A stretch of 64,000 bases of DNA from Spirosoma radiotolerans (GTDB lineage Bacteria > Bacteroidota > Bacteroidia > Cytophagales > Spirosomataceae), in assembly GCF_000974425.1 (NCBI RefSeq), contig NZ_CP010429.1, forward strand, positions 4,821,501 to 4,885,500, given 5' to 3'. The translations under genes and the position numbers were made by a program. Shown here piece by piece: positions 17,323 through 25,560 of the stretch (within the stretch, counting starts at the first letter, position 1; every line of letters begins with the position of its first letter). The notes under the pieces are model-generated. The model was given only the letters and a program-made list of their open reading frames with translations. It did not search any database and had not been told where the DNA came from.

Positions 17323-19335
17323 ATGGCAAAACGCAAAACTTCTACACCTTCGACCGATACCGAACGAACGGTGCAACCTACGCTACCCGAACAACCTGCG
17401 AGCACACCAGACACGGCAGGCGAAGCCTCCCAGGATGCGGGTATATATTCCCGCTTCTCCGACTTCGACATTCACCTGTTCCGTAGTGGAAAACATCAGC
17501 GGCTTTACGAGAAATTTGGCGCTCATGTCGTTGATCATAACGGGGTTACCGGCACCTATTTCGCCGTCTGGGCACCTTCGGCCAAATACGTTGCTGTCAT
17601 CGGCAATTTCAATGGCTGGAACAAAGGAAGCCAGCCGATGAATGTCCGCTGGGATTCGTCGGGTATCTGGGAAGTGTTTGTTCCGAACATTGGCCGGGGC
17701 GAAACCTATAAATATTTTATCGTCAACGAGAACGGCCGCGAACTGGAGAAAGGCGACCCATACGCCCATTGGTGGGAAGTTCCGCCCAAAACGGCCTCCG
17801 TTGTTTGGGATACCTATTATGAATGGCAGGATCAGGACTGGATGGGGAGCCGAAAAGAAAAAAATGCTCTTGATGCGCCTATTTCTGTTTACGAAATGCA
17901 CCTCTCCTCCTGGCGCCGAGACCCTAGCAACCCAGATCGGGAACTGACCTATGGCGAAATTGCCGACGCACTGGTACCGTATTTACAGGATCTGGGCTTT
18001 ACGCACGTTGAGTTCATGCCCGTAATGCAGTACCCGTATGCGCCATCGTGGGGGTACCAGATTACAGGCTATTTTGCCCCCAGCAGCCGGTTTGGCACGC
18101 CACAGGAGTTTATGAAACTCATCGAACGGTTGCACCAGGCGGGCATTGGCGTATTTCTGGACTGGGTTCCCTCCCACTTCCCGGGCGACGCACACGGCCT
18201 GTATGAGTTTGATGGGTCACACCTTTACGAATACCCTGACCCCCGCAAAGGGTATCACCCAGACTGGAAAAGCTACATTTTCAATTACAGTCGGCCAGAA
18301 GTTCGCTCGTTTTTAATGAGTAATGCCATGTTCTGGCTCGACCGCTGCCACGTTGACGGGTTGCGCGTTGATGCGGTAGCCTCTATGCTTTATCTGGATT
18401 ACTCCCGCAAGGCCGGCGAATGGGAGCCCAACATGTTCGGCGGACGTGAAAACCTGGAAGTCATTTCGCTCATTAAAGAGATTAACGAAGCGATTTATAA
18501 AGACTTCCCAGATACTCAGACAATTGCCGAAGAATCCACTGCTTTTCCGGGCGTATCCCGCCCCGTGTATACGGGAGGACTGGGCTTCGGCATGAAATGG
18601 ATGATGGGCTGGATGAACGACACGCTTCGCTATTTCGAGCGCGATCCGGCTTTCCGTAAATTTCATCAGGACGAACTGACGTTTAGCACGGTGTATGCCT
18701 ACACGGAAAACTTCATGCTGCCTCTCTCGCATGATGAAGTGGTTTATGGCAAACACTCGCTGGTTGGCAAAATGCCCGGCGACGAGTGGCAGCGGTTTGC
18801 TAACCTACGGCTCCTGTTCTCTTATATGTTTACTCACTCTGGCACGAAGCTGGTGTTTATGGGTGGCGAATTCGGGCAAACAGCGGAGTGGAAATTCGAT
18901 ACCAGCCTCGACTGGCACCTGCTTCAGTATGCGCCCCATAAAGGCACGTTGGCCTGTGTGAAGGCATTAAACTCGCTCTACAAAACAGAACCAGCGATGC
19001 ATGAGCGCAACTTCTCGTCGGATGGTTTTGAATGGATCGATACCTCCGACCGGGAAAACAGCGTCATTAGTTACCTGCGTAAAGGCAACCGTCCGGAAGA
19101 TAATTTGCTGATTGTTCTGAACATGACGCCCGTTCCGCGTACCCAGTACCGGATTGGCGTGCCAGCGGCAGGTTCCTATAAAGAGATTTTCAATAGCGAT
19201 GCCATTGAGTTTTACGGGAGTGGTGTATCGAATCCCACCCCAATCTCCAGCGAAGCTGAACTATGGCACGGTCGGCCGCAATCAATCAATGTGAACATTC
19301 CACCCCTGGGTGCAGTGGTGCTAAAAATGAGTTAG
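17323..19335 (+). CDS. glgB: 1,4-alpha-glucan branching enzyme (GH13)
   Basis: The 670-residue enzyme makes alpha-1,6 branches in glycogen. A disordered, Thr/Pro-rich N-terminal tail of about 45 residues precedes a CBM48 domain (FAVWAPSAKYVAVIGNFNGWN, about 85-105) and the GH13 barrel. Conserved regions are HVEFMPV, DWVPSHF (region I), the nucleophile D350 in GLRVDAVASM, the acid/base E403 in IAEESTAFP, and LSHDEVVYGK (region IV). The C-terminal beta domain ends LGAVVLKMS. Size is normal for the short bacterial GlgB class. The maltokinase gene 172 bases upstream supports joint glycogen or glucan synthesis. Confidence 0.94.
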   Translation: MAKRKTSTPSTDTERTVQPTLPEQPASTPDTAGEASQDAGIYSRFSDFDIHLFRSGKHQRLYEKFGAHVVDHNGVTGTYFAVWAPSAKYVAVIGNFNGWNKGSQPMNVRWDSSGIWEVFVPNIGRGETYKYFIVNENGRELEKGDPYAHWWEVPPKTASVVWDTYYEWQDQDWMGSRKEKNALDAPISVYEMHLSSWRRDPSNPDRELTYGEIADALVPYLQDLGFTHVEFMPVMQYPYAPSWGYQITGYFAPSSRFGTPQEFMKLIERLHQAGIGVFLDWVPSHFPGDAHGLYEFDGSHLYEYPDPRKGYHPDWKSYIFNYSRPEVRSFLMSNAMFWLDRCHVDGLRVDAVASMLYLDYSRKAGEWEPNMFGGRENLEVISLIKEINEAIYKDFPDTQTIAEESTAFPGVSRPVYTGGLGFGMKWMMGWMNDTLRYFERDPAFRKFHQDELTFSTVYAYTENFMLPLSHDEVVYGKHSLVGKMPGDEWQRFANLRLLFSYMFTHSGTKLVFMGGEFGQTAEWKFDTSLDWHLLQYAPHKGTLACVKALNSLYKTEPAMHERNFSSDGFEWIDTSDRENSVISYLRKGNRPEDNLLIVLNMTPVPRTQYRIGVPAAGSYKEIFNSDAIEFYGSGVSNPTPISSEAELWHGRPQSINVNIPPLGAVVLKMS

Positions 19336-19345
19336 TTTAAAGAAG

Positions 19346-19413
19346 TACGGGCGATGGGTTGAGCGGATGTCGGTAGAGTTAATCAACGGCATTCGCTCAA
19401 CCCATCGCCCGTA
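19346..19413. terminator. Perfect 20-bp hairpin after glgB
   Basis: Bases 19346-19365 are exactly complementary to 19394-19413 with a 28-base loop, starting 11 bases after the glgB stop. There is no clear T tract. It resembles the hairpins at 8797-8867 and 55270-55355. Confidence 0.65.
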
Positions 19414-19453
19414 TTCCATTTCAGCTTGTACCTGTCGGCTCCTTTTCCTTAAC

Positions 19454-19461
19454 TATCTTTG
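19454..19461 (+). promoter_or_regulatory. -7 box TATCTTTG
   Basis: Exact TAnnTTTG match, 25 bases before the ATG at 19487. Confidence 0.45.
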
Positions 19462-19486
19462 CCCCAGCAACAGCCTATTTGTATTG

Positions 19487-20263
19487 ATGAAGCAATTAAT
19501 TGGTCTACTAGTAATCAGTGCGTTTCCCCTTTTTACCTTCGCCCAATCGCCGGTATCGGCCCGTCTCAGCAGTGGTTATGATCTGGGCATGGCCTACTCA
19601 AAAAGCAATTACAACCCGTCCATTACCTACTATCAGCTAATCAATATTGGCGAACGCAAACGGTTCTCGCTTGGCTGGACAGCTCGTTTGGGCGCTTTTT
19701 ACGGCGACAATATAAATTACTACACCGCCCCAGCCCGACTAACGCGCGGCAAAACCGGCTTCAATGCGTTATCAGGCCCTGTTCTCGTTAGTAACATAGA
19801 CACCGTCCGCTACGATTACATGTCCAATACCTCGCTGAATGTTGGCATCCGGGCGCAGGTTAATCTGGGAAGAGTGGAACTGGGCGTAAGCGCGGATCTG
19901 CTGGGATTTTCGTTCGGCAAGTCACGCATAGGCCGCTATCAGTCATCCGATGGCCAGTTTCGGATAAAATCATCTACAGGATCAGATTCAACGACGGCCT
20001 ATTTTAGAGGAGCAAACACGTTTCAGAAGTCTCGCCCAAGTATCCTGAATGTGCGCCTACTCGGCGATAATGACATCGGGACCTTATCGACAGAGGTGTA
20101 CGCCCGTATTCGGGTTAGCCAACGAATTGGTATTAAACTGGGCTATCAATGGCTCACGACCGAAACGACCGTATCTAACCGGGATATTGTGGCGGACAAC
20201 AATCGTTTCCGCAACCGCGCAAACATGGCTTATGTAGCGGTGACAATACCCGTCTTTTATTGA
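19487..20263 (+). CDS. Predicted outer-membrane beta-barrel protein, 258 aa
   Basis: The ATG at 19487 begins a signal peptide, MKQLIGLLVISAFPLFTFAQ, and follows a -7 box; the longer frame from 19367 runs through the glgB hairpin and is unlikely. The mature protein has alternating hydrophobic strands typical of a small barrel (RFSLGWTARLGAFYG, TSLNVGIRAQVNLGRVELGV, IGIKLGYQWLTTE) and ends in the aromatic strand AYVAVTIPVFY, as expected for recognition by the BAM machinery. I recognise no specific family and cannot give a substrate or function. It appears monocistronic, with a terminator about 100 bases downstream. Confidence 0.7.
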   Translation: MKQLIGLLVISAFPLFTFAQSPVSARLSSGYDLGMAYSKSNYNPSITYYQLINIGERKRFSLGWTARLGAFYGDNINYYTAPARLTRGKTGFNALSGPVLVSNIDTVRYDYMSNTSLNVGIRAQVNLGRVELGVSADLLGFSFGKSRIGRYQSSDGQFRIKSSTGSDSTTAYFRGANTFQKSRPSILNVRLLGDNDIGTLSTEVYARIRVSQRIGIKLGYQWLTTETTVSNRDIVADNNRFRNRANMAYVAVTIPVFY

Positions 20264-20367
20264 TCTGATTTGCGAGAGCTGTGCGGACACAGACCTCAGC
20301 AATGGCGTAACCATCCGGCAGTGAGACCCTGAAGACACGGCCCCAATAAGTTAGTTATACAACAAAA

Positions 20368-20421
20368 CTAGGCAACGTACAACTCACCACCCCAACGTGA
20401 GTTATATGTTGCCTAGACTTT
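20368..20421 (+). terminator. Terminator hairpin with T tract
   Basis: Arms 20368-20387 and 20397-20416 pair over 20 bases with one mismatch and one G-T pair. ACTTTTT follows. It ends the upstream barrel protein gene. Confidence 0.75.
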
Positions 20422-20445
20422 TTATATAACTATTATATATCTAGC

Positions 20446-20574
20446 GTGGCTGTTACAAAAGTAGGCATATCGTTGAGAAGACTAAAAGCAAATCATATTT
20501 TAAGTTGGTTTGAGCCGGAAAACTAACACTCAAAACTCTATAAATTGGCGAAATCTGGCTTTTGCAACAGCCAC
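20446..20574. mobile_element. MITE-like element, copy 1 (129 bp)
   Basis: Terminal inverted repeats GTGGCTGTTACAAAAG (20446-20461) and, inverted at the right end, GTGGCTGTTGCAAAAG (20559-20574) differ at one base. Four-base direct repeats TAGC flank it (20442-20445 and 20575-20578), as a target-site duplication would. The inside is AT-rich and non-coding, so any transposase would act in trans. Confidence 0.55.
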
Positions 20575-20578
20575 TAGC

Positions 20579-20696
20579 TTTATGTTAAGAGAATATTCCT
20601 AGACCACCCACTCTATACAAGCCCTAAAAACAGGCCGGCTTGTAACTTGGAAAGAGAGAAGAAAGCGCTGCATTATGTTAAGGGAATATTCGTAGA
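20579..20696 (+). repeat. Two direct copies of a TTATGTTAAGrGAATATTC motif
   Basis: Copies lie at 20579-20603 and 20673-20696; a third lies at 21581-21606, right after the second MITE-like element. Each contains the palindrome GAATATTC. The first and third directly continue the right end of a MITE-like element, so they may be part of that mobile unit or of its preferred target. Confidence 0.5.
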
Positions 20697-20790
20697 TGAA
20701 CCCTGTTAATGTTGAGTGAAGTACCACCTGAAATGGCTTCTGATTTATCATAATGCTGGATCATATAACGGCTATAAGCTCAACAAATTC

Positions 20791-21435
20791 ATGAAGGCTA
20801 AACTGATTGTTTTGTTATTGGTACTAACAGGCCTTAAAGAACCTATTCTGGCTCAATCTGCGCTTCGCTTGGGCCTAAGTGGTGGCCTAAACGGCAACTT
20901 GATCCATGCTAACTACTTAGGACCTAATTCGGAATCGAAAGGACTTTGGGATTATACGGGGGGGATAAGTCTAGAACATCGATTAACACCGAGCTTTACG
21001 GTAACATATAATTTACTCTATTCACGTCAAGGCGGTATTGAACTAATTACGAGTAAGCTAGGCCTCGGTAGCGATCAGATGATTTCTAAGCTGTCCTATC
21101 TTACTCTACCGGCTATGCTTCGTTACCAGTTCGGGGTCAGACGGGTGTTCATTAGTGGTGGTCCTCAGATCGGGTACTTCCTGAAGGCCGAATGGTATGC
21201 TGCTCGTTTTGGGGAAGGATCTGCCGAGCGGTGGAACTTGAGTTCAATGCACCGGTTCGATGCTGGGTTGACGGCTGGCATTGGGTATCGTCTTGGAAGA
21301 CATTTTGTCATTGAGAGCCGCTACTACTATGGCCTAAATCCTATTAATAAACCTGACAATCAAACACATACCTATTATAATGATTATAAAGAGTTTAACC
21401 GTACTTGGGCGTCAAATCTAGTTTATTATTTCTGA
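20791..21435 (+). CDS. PorT-type outer-membrane beta-barrel protein, 214 aa
   Basis: The ATG at 20791 starts a signal peptide (MKAKLIVLLLVLTGLKEPIL then AQ); an earlier in-frame GTG at 20716 lacks a signal. The remainder has the pattern of Bacteroidetes PorT/outer-membrane beta-barrel family proteins: LRLGLSGGLNGNLI at the first strand, PSFTVTYNLLYSRQGG, YLTLPAMLRYQFG, VFISGGPQIGYFLKAEW and GIGYRLGRHFVIESRYYYGLNPI, ending in the aromatic strand WASNLVYYF. It probably sits in the outer membrane; no ligand is known. It lies between two MITE-like repeats, and its stop codon is only 12 bases from the second, so it may have moved with them or lost its native terminator. Confidence 0.78.
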   Translation: MKAKLIVLLLVLTGLKEPILAQSALRLGLSGGLNGNLIHANYLGPNSESKGLWDYTGGISLEHRLTPSFTVTYNLLYSRQGGIELITSKLGLGSDQMISKLSYLTLPAMLRYQFGVRRVFISGGPQIGYFLKAEWYAARFGEGSAERWNLSSMHRFDAGLTAGIGYRLGRHFVIESRYYYGLNPINKPDNQTHTYYNDYKEFNRTWASNLVYYF

Positions 21436-21447
21436 CGGGTTAACATA

Positions 21448-21577
21448 GTGGCTGTTGCAAAACTCGATTCGAGTATGGGTTGGCTCTATACACCGCTAAT
21501 TATAATCCTAAATTCAGGCCATAATCGGCTTACAACTAATGCCTCTTTCGTTCAAGCGGGACTTTTGCAACAGCCAC
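21448..21577. mobile_element. MITE-like element, copy 2 (130 bp)
   Basis: Terminal inverted repeats GTGGCTGTTGCAAAA are perfect over 15 bases (21448-21462 and 21563-21577). The length is nearly that of copy 1 (129 bp), but the insides are not clearly alike. No convincing target-site duplication is visible. The 45 bases ending at 21606 match those ending at 20603 in about 40 positions. Confidence 0.55.
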
Positions 21578-21674
21578 TAATTTTATGTAAAGAGAATATT
21601 GCCAGAAAACAACGTCTATTTGTTTTTACGAAATGAATTAATAATACAAATTTTCAGTGATTGATATACTCTCA

Positions 21675-22136
21675 TTATTTCGAGTTCATTAATGACACCT
21701 TTGAATTACTCAACGTGTATTTCTTAAGATGACCGCTTAATTCATTCAAGCCAACATACAATTGAAAAGATCGCTCAGTCATTTCTTCGATATCCAAATG
21801 TTGACTAGACATGATAGGGCCAATCTTGAAGTAATAGGACTTCCCTTTTTCTAACTGTATGAAGACTGGTTCAGGCTTTTTAGCAAATAATTGAGACTCA
21901 GTATCCGAATAGTTATTTCCTTTAAAAACGCCCAAGCTATCCGCATCCGTTTCAATCTGCACATACCCATTGTTTTTCACACTAATGACTTGATTTGGGT
22001 CAAGTGTAGTATAAAACTGAGTAGGTCCTAATGTCTGAGCTCCGTTCTTAACTATAAAGATTTTACTGGTAAGAGCCTGACCAAAGCTAAATAATGTGCT
22101 CAGGCATAAGAGGCAAATCAATGCAATCGCTTTCAT
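21675..22136 (-). CDS. Secreted protein of unknown function, 153 aa
   Basis: It starts with a signal peptide, MKAIALICLLCLSTLFSFG, cleaved near FGQA. The mature protein is about 134 residues, with VFIQLEKGKSYYFKIGPI suggesting a small beta-rich fold like proteins that carry a DUF2846 or similar module, but I do not recognise the family firmly. It is probably periplasmic or outer-membrane associated. It stands alone: the second MITE-like element lies beyond its 3' end, and about 230 bases of quiet sequence separate it from the FabG-type gene upstream. Confidence 0.65.
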   Translation of the reverse strand: MKAIALICLLCLSTLFSFGQALTSKIFIVKNGAQTLGPTQFYTTLDPNQVISVKNNGYVQIETDADSLGVFKGNNYSDTESQLFAKKPEPVFIQLEKGKSYYFKIGPIMSSQHLDIEEMTERSFQLYVGLNELSGHLKKYTLSNSKVSLMNSK

Positions 22137-22363
22137 GAGTCATATCGATTTTATGGTTCAATAATAAGCTAAAGCTGTTGTATAAGTGGCAATCATGTTA
22201 ACTTATAAGGAAAGTTAAACATAATTGCCGTTTTGTTTAGCAGGTAGTTTGCTTATTCTATTACGGATCTGGCAGGTAATGAGGATTTTACACAGGTGTC
22301 AGGACTTACTCAGGCTACTGGGCGGTGCGATTCTGCATAGGAACCCGGATCGCAGGAATAACC

Positions 22364-23101
22364 CTACAAAGCCTGCCCGCCATTGACGGCCAGCACGTGT
22401 CCATTGACAAACGAGGCTTCGTCGGAGGCCAGGAATAAGTAGGCATTGGCAATGTCTTCGGGTTTGCCAATGCGCCGTACCGGAATGGTCGCCACGGCCT
22501 GATTGCGAACCTCATCAGGCATAGCATCTGTCATAGCGGTTTGGATAAATCCGGGTGCTACCGCATTAGCAGTGATGCCCTTGGGGCCAAGTTCTTTCGA
22601 CCAGGAGCGTACCATGCCAATGATGCCCGCTTTAGCCGCAGCATAGTTGGTCTGTCCAAAAGCGCCATGCACACCGTTGATAGATGAGGTACAAATGATA
22701 CGCCCGTATTTTTGCTCGACCATGTAGGGAGCAATAACCTTGGTGCAGTTAAACACACCCGTCAGGTTCACATCAATAACCTGCTGCCATTCATCAACTG
22801 ACATTTTCAGCAGCGTTTTATCCCGCGTGATGCCCGCATTGTTAATCAGAATGTCAATTCGCCCATACTGGTCATATACCGCTTTGGCAGCCGTTTCGAT
22901 TCCAGGTACATCTGTTGTACTAACGTGCCTGAAATCGCACCTGAACCCCTGATCACGAAGCGTTTGGACCGTCGTTTCGCCCTCGGGAAGCACATCCCAG
23001 ATAACAACCGTAGCGCCCTCCCGGCAGAATAACTCGGCAGCAGCCTGGCCAATACCCCGGGCGGCCCCGGTAATGATCGCGACTTTATCCTGTAGTCTCA
23101 T
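22364..23101 (-). CDS. SDR family oxidoreductase, 3-oxoacyl-ACP reductase type
   Basis: A 245-residue NADPH-dependent classical short-chain dehydrogenase. It has TGAARGIGQ (11-19) for the cofactor, NNAG (86-89), and the catalytic set S139, Y152, K156 in SSINGVHGAFGQTNYAAAKAG. PGFIQTAMTDAMPDEV and the C-terminal FVNGHVLAVNGGQAL are as in FabG and acetoacetyl-CoA reductases. It likely reduces 3-oxoacyl-ACP or acetoacetyl-CoA in the cytosol. The gene stands alone, away from other fatty-acid genes, so it may not be the essential FabG; a MaoC-type hydratase lies 2 kb away, which would fit a hydroxyacyl-CoA pathway. Confidence 0.85.
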   Translation of the reverse strand: MRLQDKVAIITGAARGIGQAAAELFCREGATVVIWDVLPEGETTVQTLRDQGFRCDFRHVSTTDVPGIETAAKAVYDQYGRIDILINNAGITRDKTLLKMSVDEWQQVIDVNLTGVFNCTKVIAPYMVEQKYGRIICTSSINGVHGAFGQTNYAAAKAGIIGMVRSWSKELGPKGITANAVAPGFIQTAMTDAMPDEVRNQAVATIPVRRIGKPEDIANAYLFLASDEASFVNGHVLAVNGGQAL

Positions 23102-23211
23102 AACTCAGTGTTAAAATAATAGTTAATCTTACGAAACAACTAACGAACGAATCCAGACTCTTCTTCAACGTTGTCTGGCCGACCGTTCCTTCACCCAACA
23201 ACCCTCTTTGT

Positions 23212-23664
23212 ATGAAACAACTCTTTCTGATTCTGTTGCTCAGTCTGCTGTCTTTCCCTGCTGTGTGCCAACCATTGTCTCAAAAATTAGCCGCGAACCG
23301 CGACCGCCGAATCATTCTGGAAGCTCTAAAACGCCAAACCGATGACTGGAATGCGGGGCGCATCGAGAAGTTTATGGTAAGTTACTGGAATTCTGACTCG
23401 CTCACATTTGTGAGCAAAGTGGGCGTTACTTACGGGTATCAGCCCACACTGGCAAACTACAAAAAGCGCTACCCGGACCGAGCGTCGATGGGTAGCCTCA
23501 AATTCGACATTTTACAACTGGATTTACTAACACCAACCCTGGCGTACGTCATCGGCCGGTTCCAGCTTACACGCCCGGAAATTGGCAATAGCGAAGGACA
23601 TTTCACCTTACTCTGGCGCAAGATTAAAAACCGATGGGTAATTATTAGCGACCATTCCAGCTAA
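23212..23664 (+). CDS. Secreted SnoaL/NTF2-like protein (DUF4440 type)
   Basis: The 150-residue protein has a signal peptide, MKQLFLILLLSLLSFPAVCQ, then a cone-shaped NTF2-like domain. Marks are an N-terminal helix with ILEALKRQTDDWNAGRIEKFM, then SYWNSDSLTFVS, GYQPTLANYKKRYPDRASMG, and the closing strands EGHFTLLWRKIKNRWVIISDHSS. This is the DUF4440/ketosteroid isomerase-like superfamily, where many members have no known activity. A periplasmic binding or enzymatic role is likely but unspecified. It is divergent from the FabG-type gene and convergent with the acyltransferase gene. Confidence 0.8.
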   Translation: MKQLFLILLLSLLSFPAVCQPLSQKLAANRDRRIILEALKRQTDDWNAGRIEKFMVSYWNSDSLTFVSKVGVTYGYQPTLANYKKRYPDRASMGSLKFDILQLDLLTPTLAYVIGRFQLTRPEIGNSEGHFTLLWRKIKNRWVIISDHSS

Positions 23665-23690
23665 ACCGGCGAAAGACCAACTGTTGTCGT

Positions 23691-24923
23691 TTATTCGTTC
23701 ACTCGCTCACTAACCAACTGAGTTGGCTCCTTCGCAGATATGCGTTCGCGGAGTTGGGTAACAGGTTTTTCGAAAAATTTGAACAGCAAGGTTGACAACA
23801 CCAGAACAAGCACCCAGAACAGACCAACTTTGCCCCAGCCAACAGCCAGGGAGGTGGTTGGTATCCGCTCAACGAAGGTTACCATGATGGGTGTCAGATT
23901 GAGCAGGTACATCGAATACGAAATCAGGCTAATGTGCGTAATGGTTCGGGCAATTCCGAATCGCGTCCATAAGCCCGTCGCCGTGCGCCACCCGTCCATG
24001 TAGGGCATCAACAACGCCATACTCAGACCGATCGCCGGAAAATAGAAGGTGCGTTTATAAAACGTATAGGCATGAAACAGGCCAAAATCGCCGTAGTATT
24101 TTATGATAAATATAGACGAAGTAAAAGCGGCTGTTAATGTTAGCGCAAGACCAATCAATAAAAACCGGCGACGTAAGGCGTCGTCTCGCCAGCTCGTTGG
24201 GAAATAGTTTTTTACATAAGCGGCCAGAACTCCATACGAAATAGCATCCAGTCGGGTAATCACAATCCCCCGGTAGCCCAGTTCCCCTTCGGAAATCGGA
24301 ATTTGAAGTGCAGCGATAAACCGGTACAGATTGGTCCCGATGATAATAAACAATATCGTTGTCAACACAATGCGCTGTCGCGGCCAGCGAGCTGAAAACA
24401 GGCTATGAAACGCCCATAACACCAACGGCAAGGTTATGTACGACCATTCTTCAATGGCCAGACTCCAGGTTTCGGGAAAGAAGTCAGGAATGTAATGCGC
24501 GAAATTTTGCAGAAAAAAGAAATAAGTAATCAGGGTGCCCTTGTCAGGCAGTTTGTGATGGAGACCGCTTCGCAATGCCTGGAGCAAAGCAAAGGCAATC
24601 AATCCAATCAAAACCAGGTAATAATTAGGCAACGTCCGAAACCACCGGCGTGTCCAGAAATTTAGCAGCAACTGCCGATCAAACGTTGCTTTTTTCTCAT
24701 ACGACCGAATGAGTATTCCCCCAATCAGGAAGCCACTCAGGACAAAAAACAATTCCACACCATCGGGCAGGAGGTGATGCCAGAAGGCTCCGCTATAGTA
24801 TTCTTTCAGCGCAACGGTTGCGTGTGCATCCACTACAATCAGAATAGCAGCCGCCCGCATGATGTCTAAGCCAAATACGCGCTTTGCTGTCGCCGTATCA
24901 AGTTCAACTAATTTTCTCAGCAT
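23691..24923 (-). CDS. Acyltransferase 3 (OafA/YrhL) family membrane protein
   Basis: The 410-residue protein has about ten membrane helices and starts MLRKLVELDTATAKRVFGLD at the ATG at 24923; the longer frame from 25094 runs through the divergent promoter and into the MaoC gene and is rejected. Family marks are GLDIMRAAAILIVVDAHA in helix 1 (with the conserved His), FFVLSGFLIGGIL, the RRWFRTLPNYYLVL segment and WSLAIEEWSYITLPL. Such enzymes acetylate or otherwise acylate sugars of surface polysaccharides or lipids at the inner membrane. The substrate cannot be inferred from the neighbours. Confidence 0.88.
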   Translation of the reverse strand: MLRKLVELDTATAKRVFGLDIMRAAAILIVVDAHATVALKEYYSGAFWHHLLPDGVELFFVLSGFLIGGILIRSYEKKATFDRQLLLNFWTRRWFRTLPNYYLVLIGLIAFALLQALRSGLHHKLPDKGTLITYFFFLQNFAHYIPDFFPETWSLAIEEWSYITLPLVLWAFHSLFSARWPRQRIVLTTILFIIIGTNLYRFIAALQIPISEGELGYRGIVITRLDAISYGVLAAYVKNYFPTSWRDDALRRRFLLIGLALTLTAAFTSSIFIIKYYGDFGLFHAYTFYKRTFYFPAIGLSMALLMPYMDGWRTATGLWTRFGIARTITHISLISYSMYLLNLTPIMVTFVERIPTTSLAVGWGKVGLFWVLVLVLSTLLFKFFEKPVTQLRERISAKEPTQLVSERVNE

Positions 24924-24949
24924 AATTACTACGAAGGTACAAGCGAATA

Positions 24950-25036
24950 ATAAATTAAGAATGATGAATCCTGAATGATTTGGTAGTGCGTTACGAACTT
25001 TACCGACTTTTGCATCACTTATCATTCTTAATTTAT
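24950..25036. repeat. 16-bp inverted repeat in a divergent promoter region
   Basis: Bases 24950-24965 (ATAAATTAAGAATGAT) are exactly complementary to 25021-25036, with a 55-base loop. It spans most of the gap between the divergent acyltransferase and MaoC genes. It could be a shared operator, a palindromic intergenic repeat, or a degraded mobile end. Confidence 0.5.
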
Positions 25037-25051
25037 CATTCACCTTTCGAT

Positions 25052-25468
25052 ATGGTTCCTGATTTTGGCCTCGATGCCGTCCATCGCTATTCATTTCGTT
25101 TCTCCCAGGCCGATGTAGCTGACTTTGCCCGGGTTACCGGAGATAACAACCCGCTCCACCTCGACGCTGACTTTGCGGCACAAACGCCCTTCAAGCGACC
25201 CATTATCCACGGCATGCTGGGCGCCAGCGTTTTTACGAAAGTGCTTGGTACCGAGTTTCCGGGGTATGGATCAGTTTACCTGGGTCAAACACTGGAGTTT
25301 CTAAGGCCCATGTTTGTGGATACTGATTATGAAGCCACCTTTACAGTACAGTCGATTGATTCGGCGAAGCACATAGCTCAAATTCTGGGTGAAATTCGGG
25401 ATAAGCAAACTGGCAAGGTCACCACAAAGGGCATTGCCACGCTCATGCACCGGGAAAAGATTTCGTAA
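25052..25468 (+). CDS. MaoC family hydratase, (R)-specific enoyl-CoA hydratase type
   Basis: The start at 25052 gives a 138-residue single hot-dog domain, as usual for PhaJ-type hydratases; the upstream extension to 24980 crosses the inverted repeat. The hydratase motif is clear: FARVTGDNNPLHLDADFAAQ with catalytic Asp and His, then FKRPIIHGML. It should convert trans-2-enoyl-CoA to (R)-3-hydroxyacyl-CoA in the cytosol. A role with the FabG-type reductase 2 kb upstream is possible but only inferred. It ends in a shared bidirectional terminator. Confidence 0.88.
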   Translation: MVPDFGLDAVHRYSFRFSQADVADFARVTGDNNPLHLDADFAAQTPFKRPIIHGMLGASVFTKVLGTEFPGYGSVYLGQTLEFLRPMFVDTDYEATFTVQSIDSAKHIAQILGEIRDKQTGKVTTKGIATLMHREKIS

Positions 25469-25490
25469 CGCCGGGTTGATTGACCTAAAT

Positions 25491-25536
25491 GTAAAAACTC
25501 CCTCGCCTGTGCATATGCCAGACGAGGGAGTTTTAC
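25491..25536. terminator. Bidirectional terminator
   Basis: GTAAAAACTCCCTCG (25491-25505) pairs with CGAGGGAGTTTTAC (25523-25536) with one bulged base. It lies between the convergent MaoC and histone H1-like genes. Confidence 0.8.
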
Positions 25537-25560
25537 TTGATGGTCAAAGCGACCGTTTAC

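Larger units (their letters stand above)
20264..20790. other. Repeat-rich intergenic region
   Basis: It contains a terminator (20368-20421), the first MITE-like element (20446-20574), and two direct copies of a motif TTATGTTAAG(A/G)GAATATTC (20579-20603 and 20673-20696). No gene is seen. Confidence 0.6.

Noticed and set aside
20716-20790. Upstream in-frame start of the PorT-type gene
   Set aside because: It would put a non-hydrophobic segment before a perfect signal peptide that begins at 20791.
21448-21636. 62-codon plus-strand frame
   Set aside because: It lies mostly inside the second MITE-like element and starts at its terminal repeat; not a gene.
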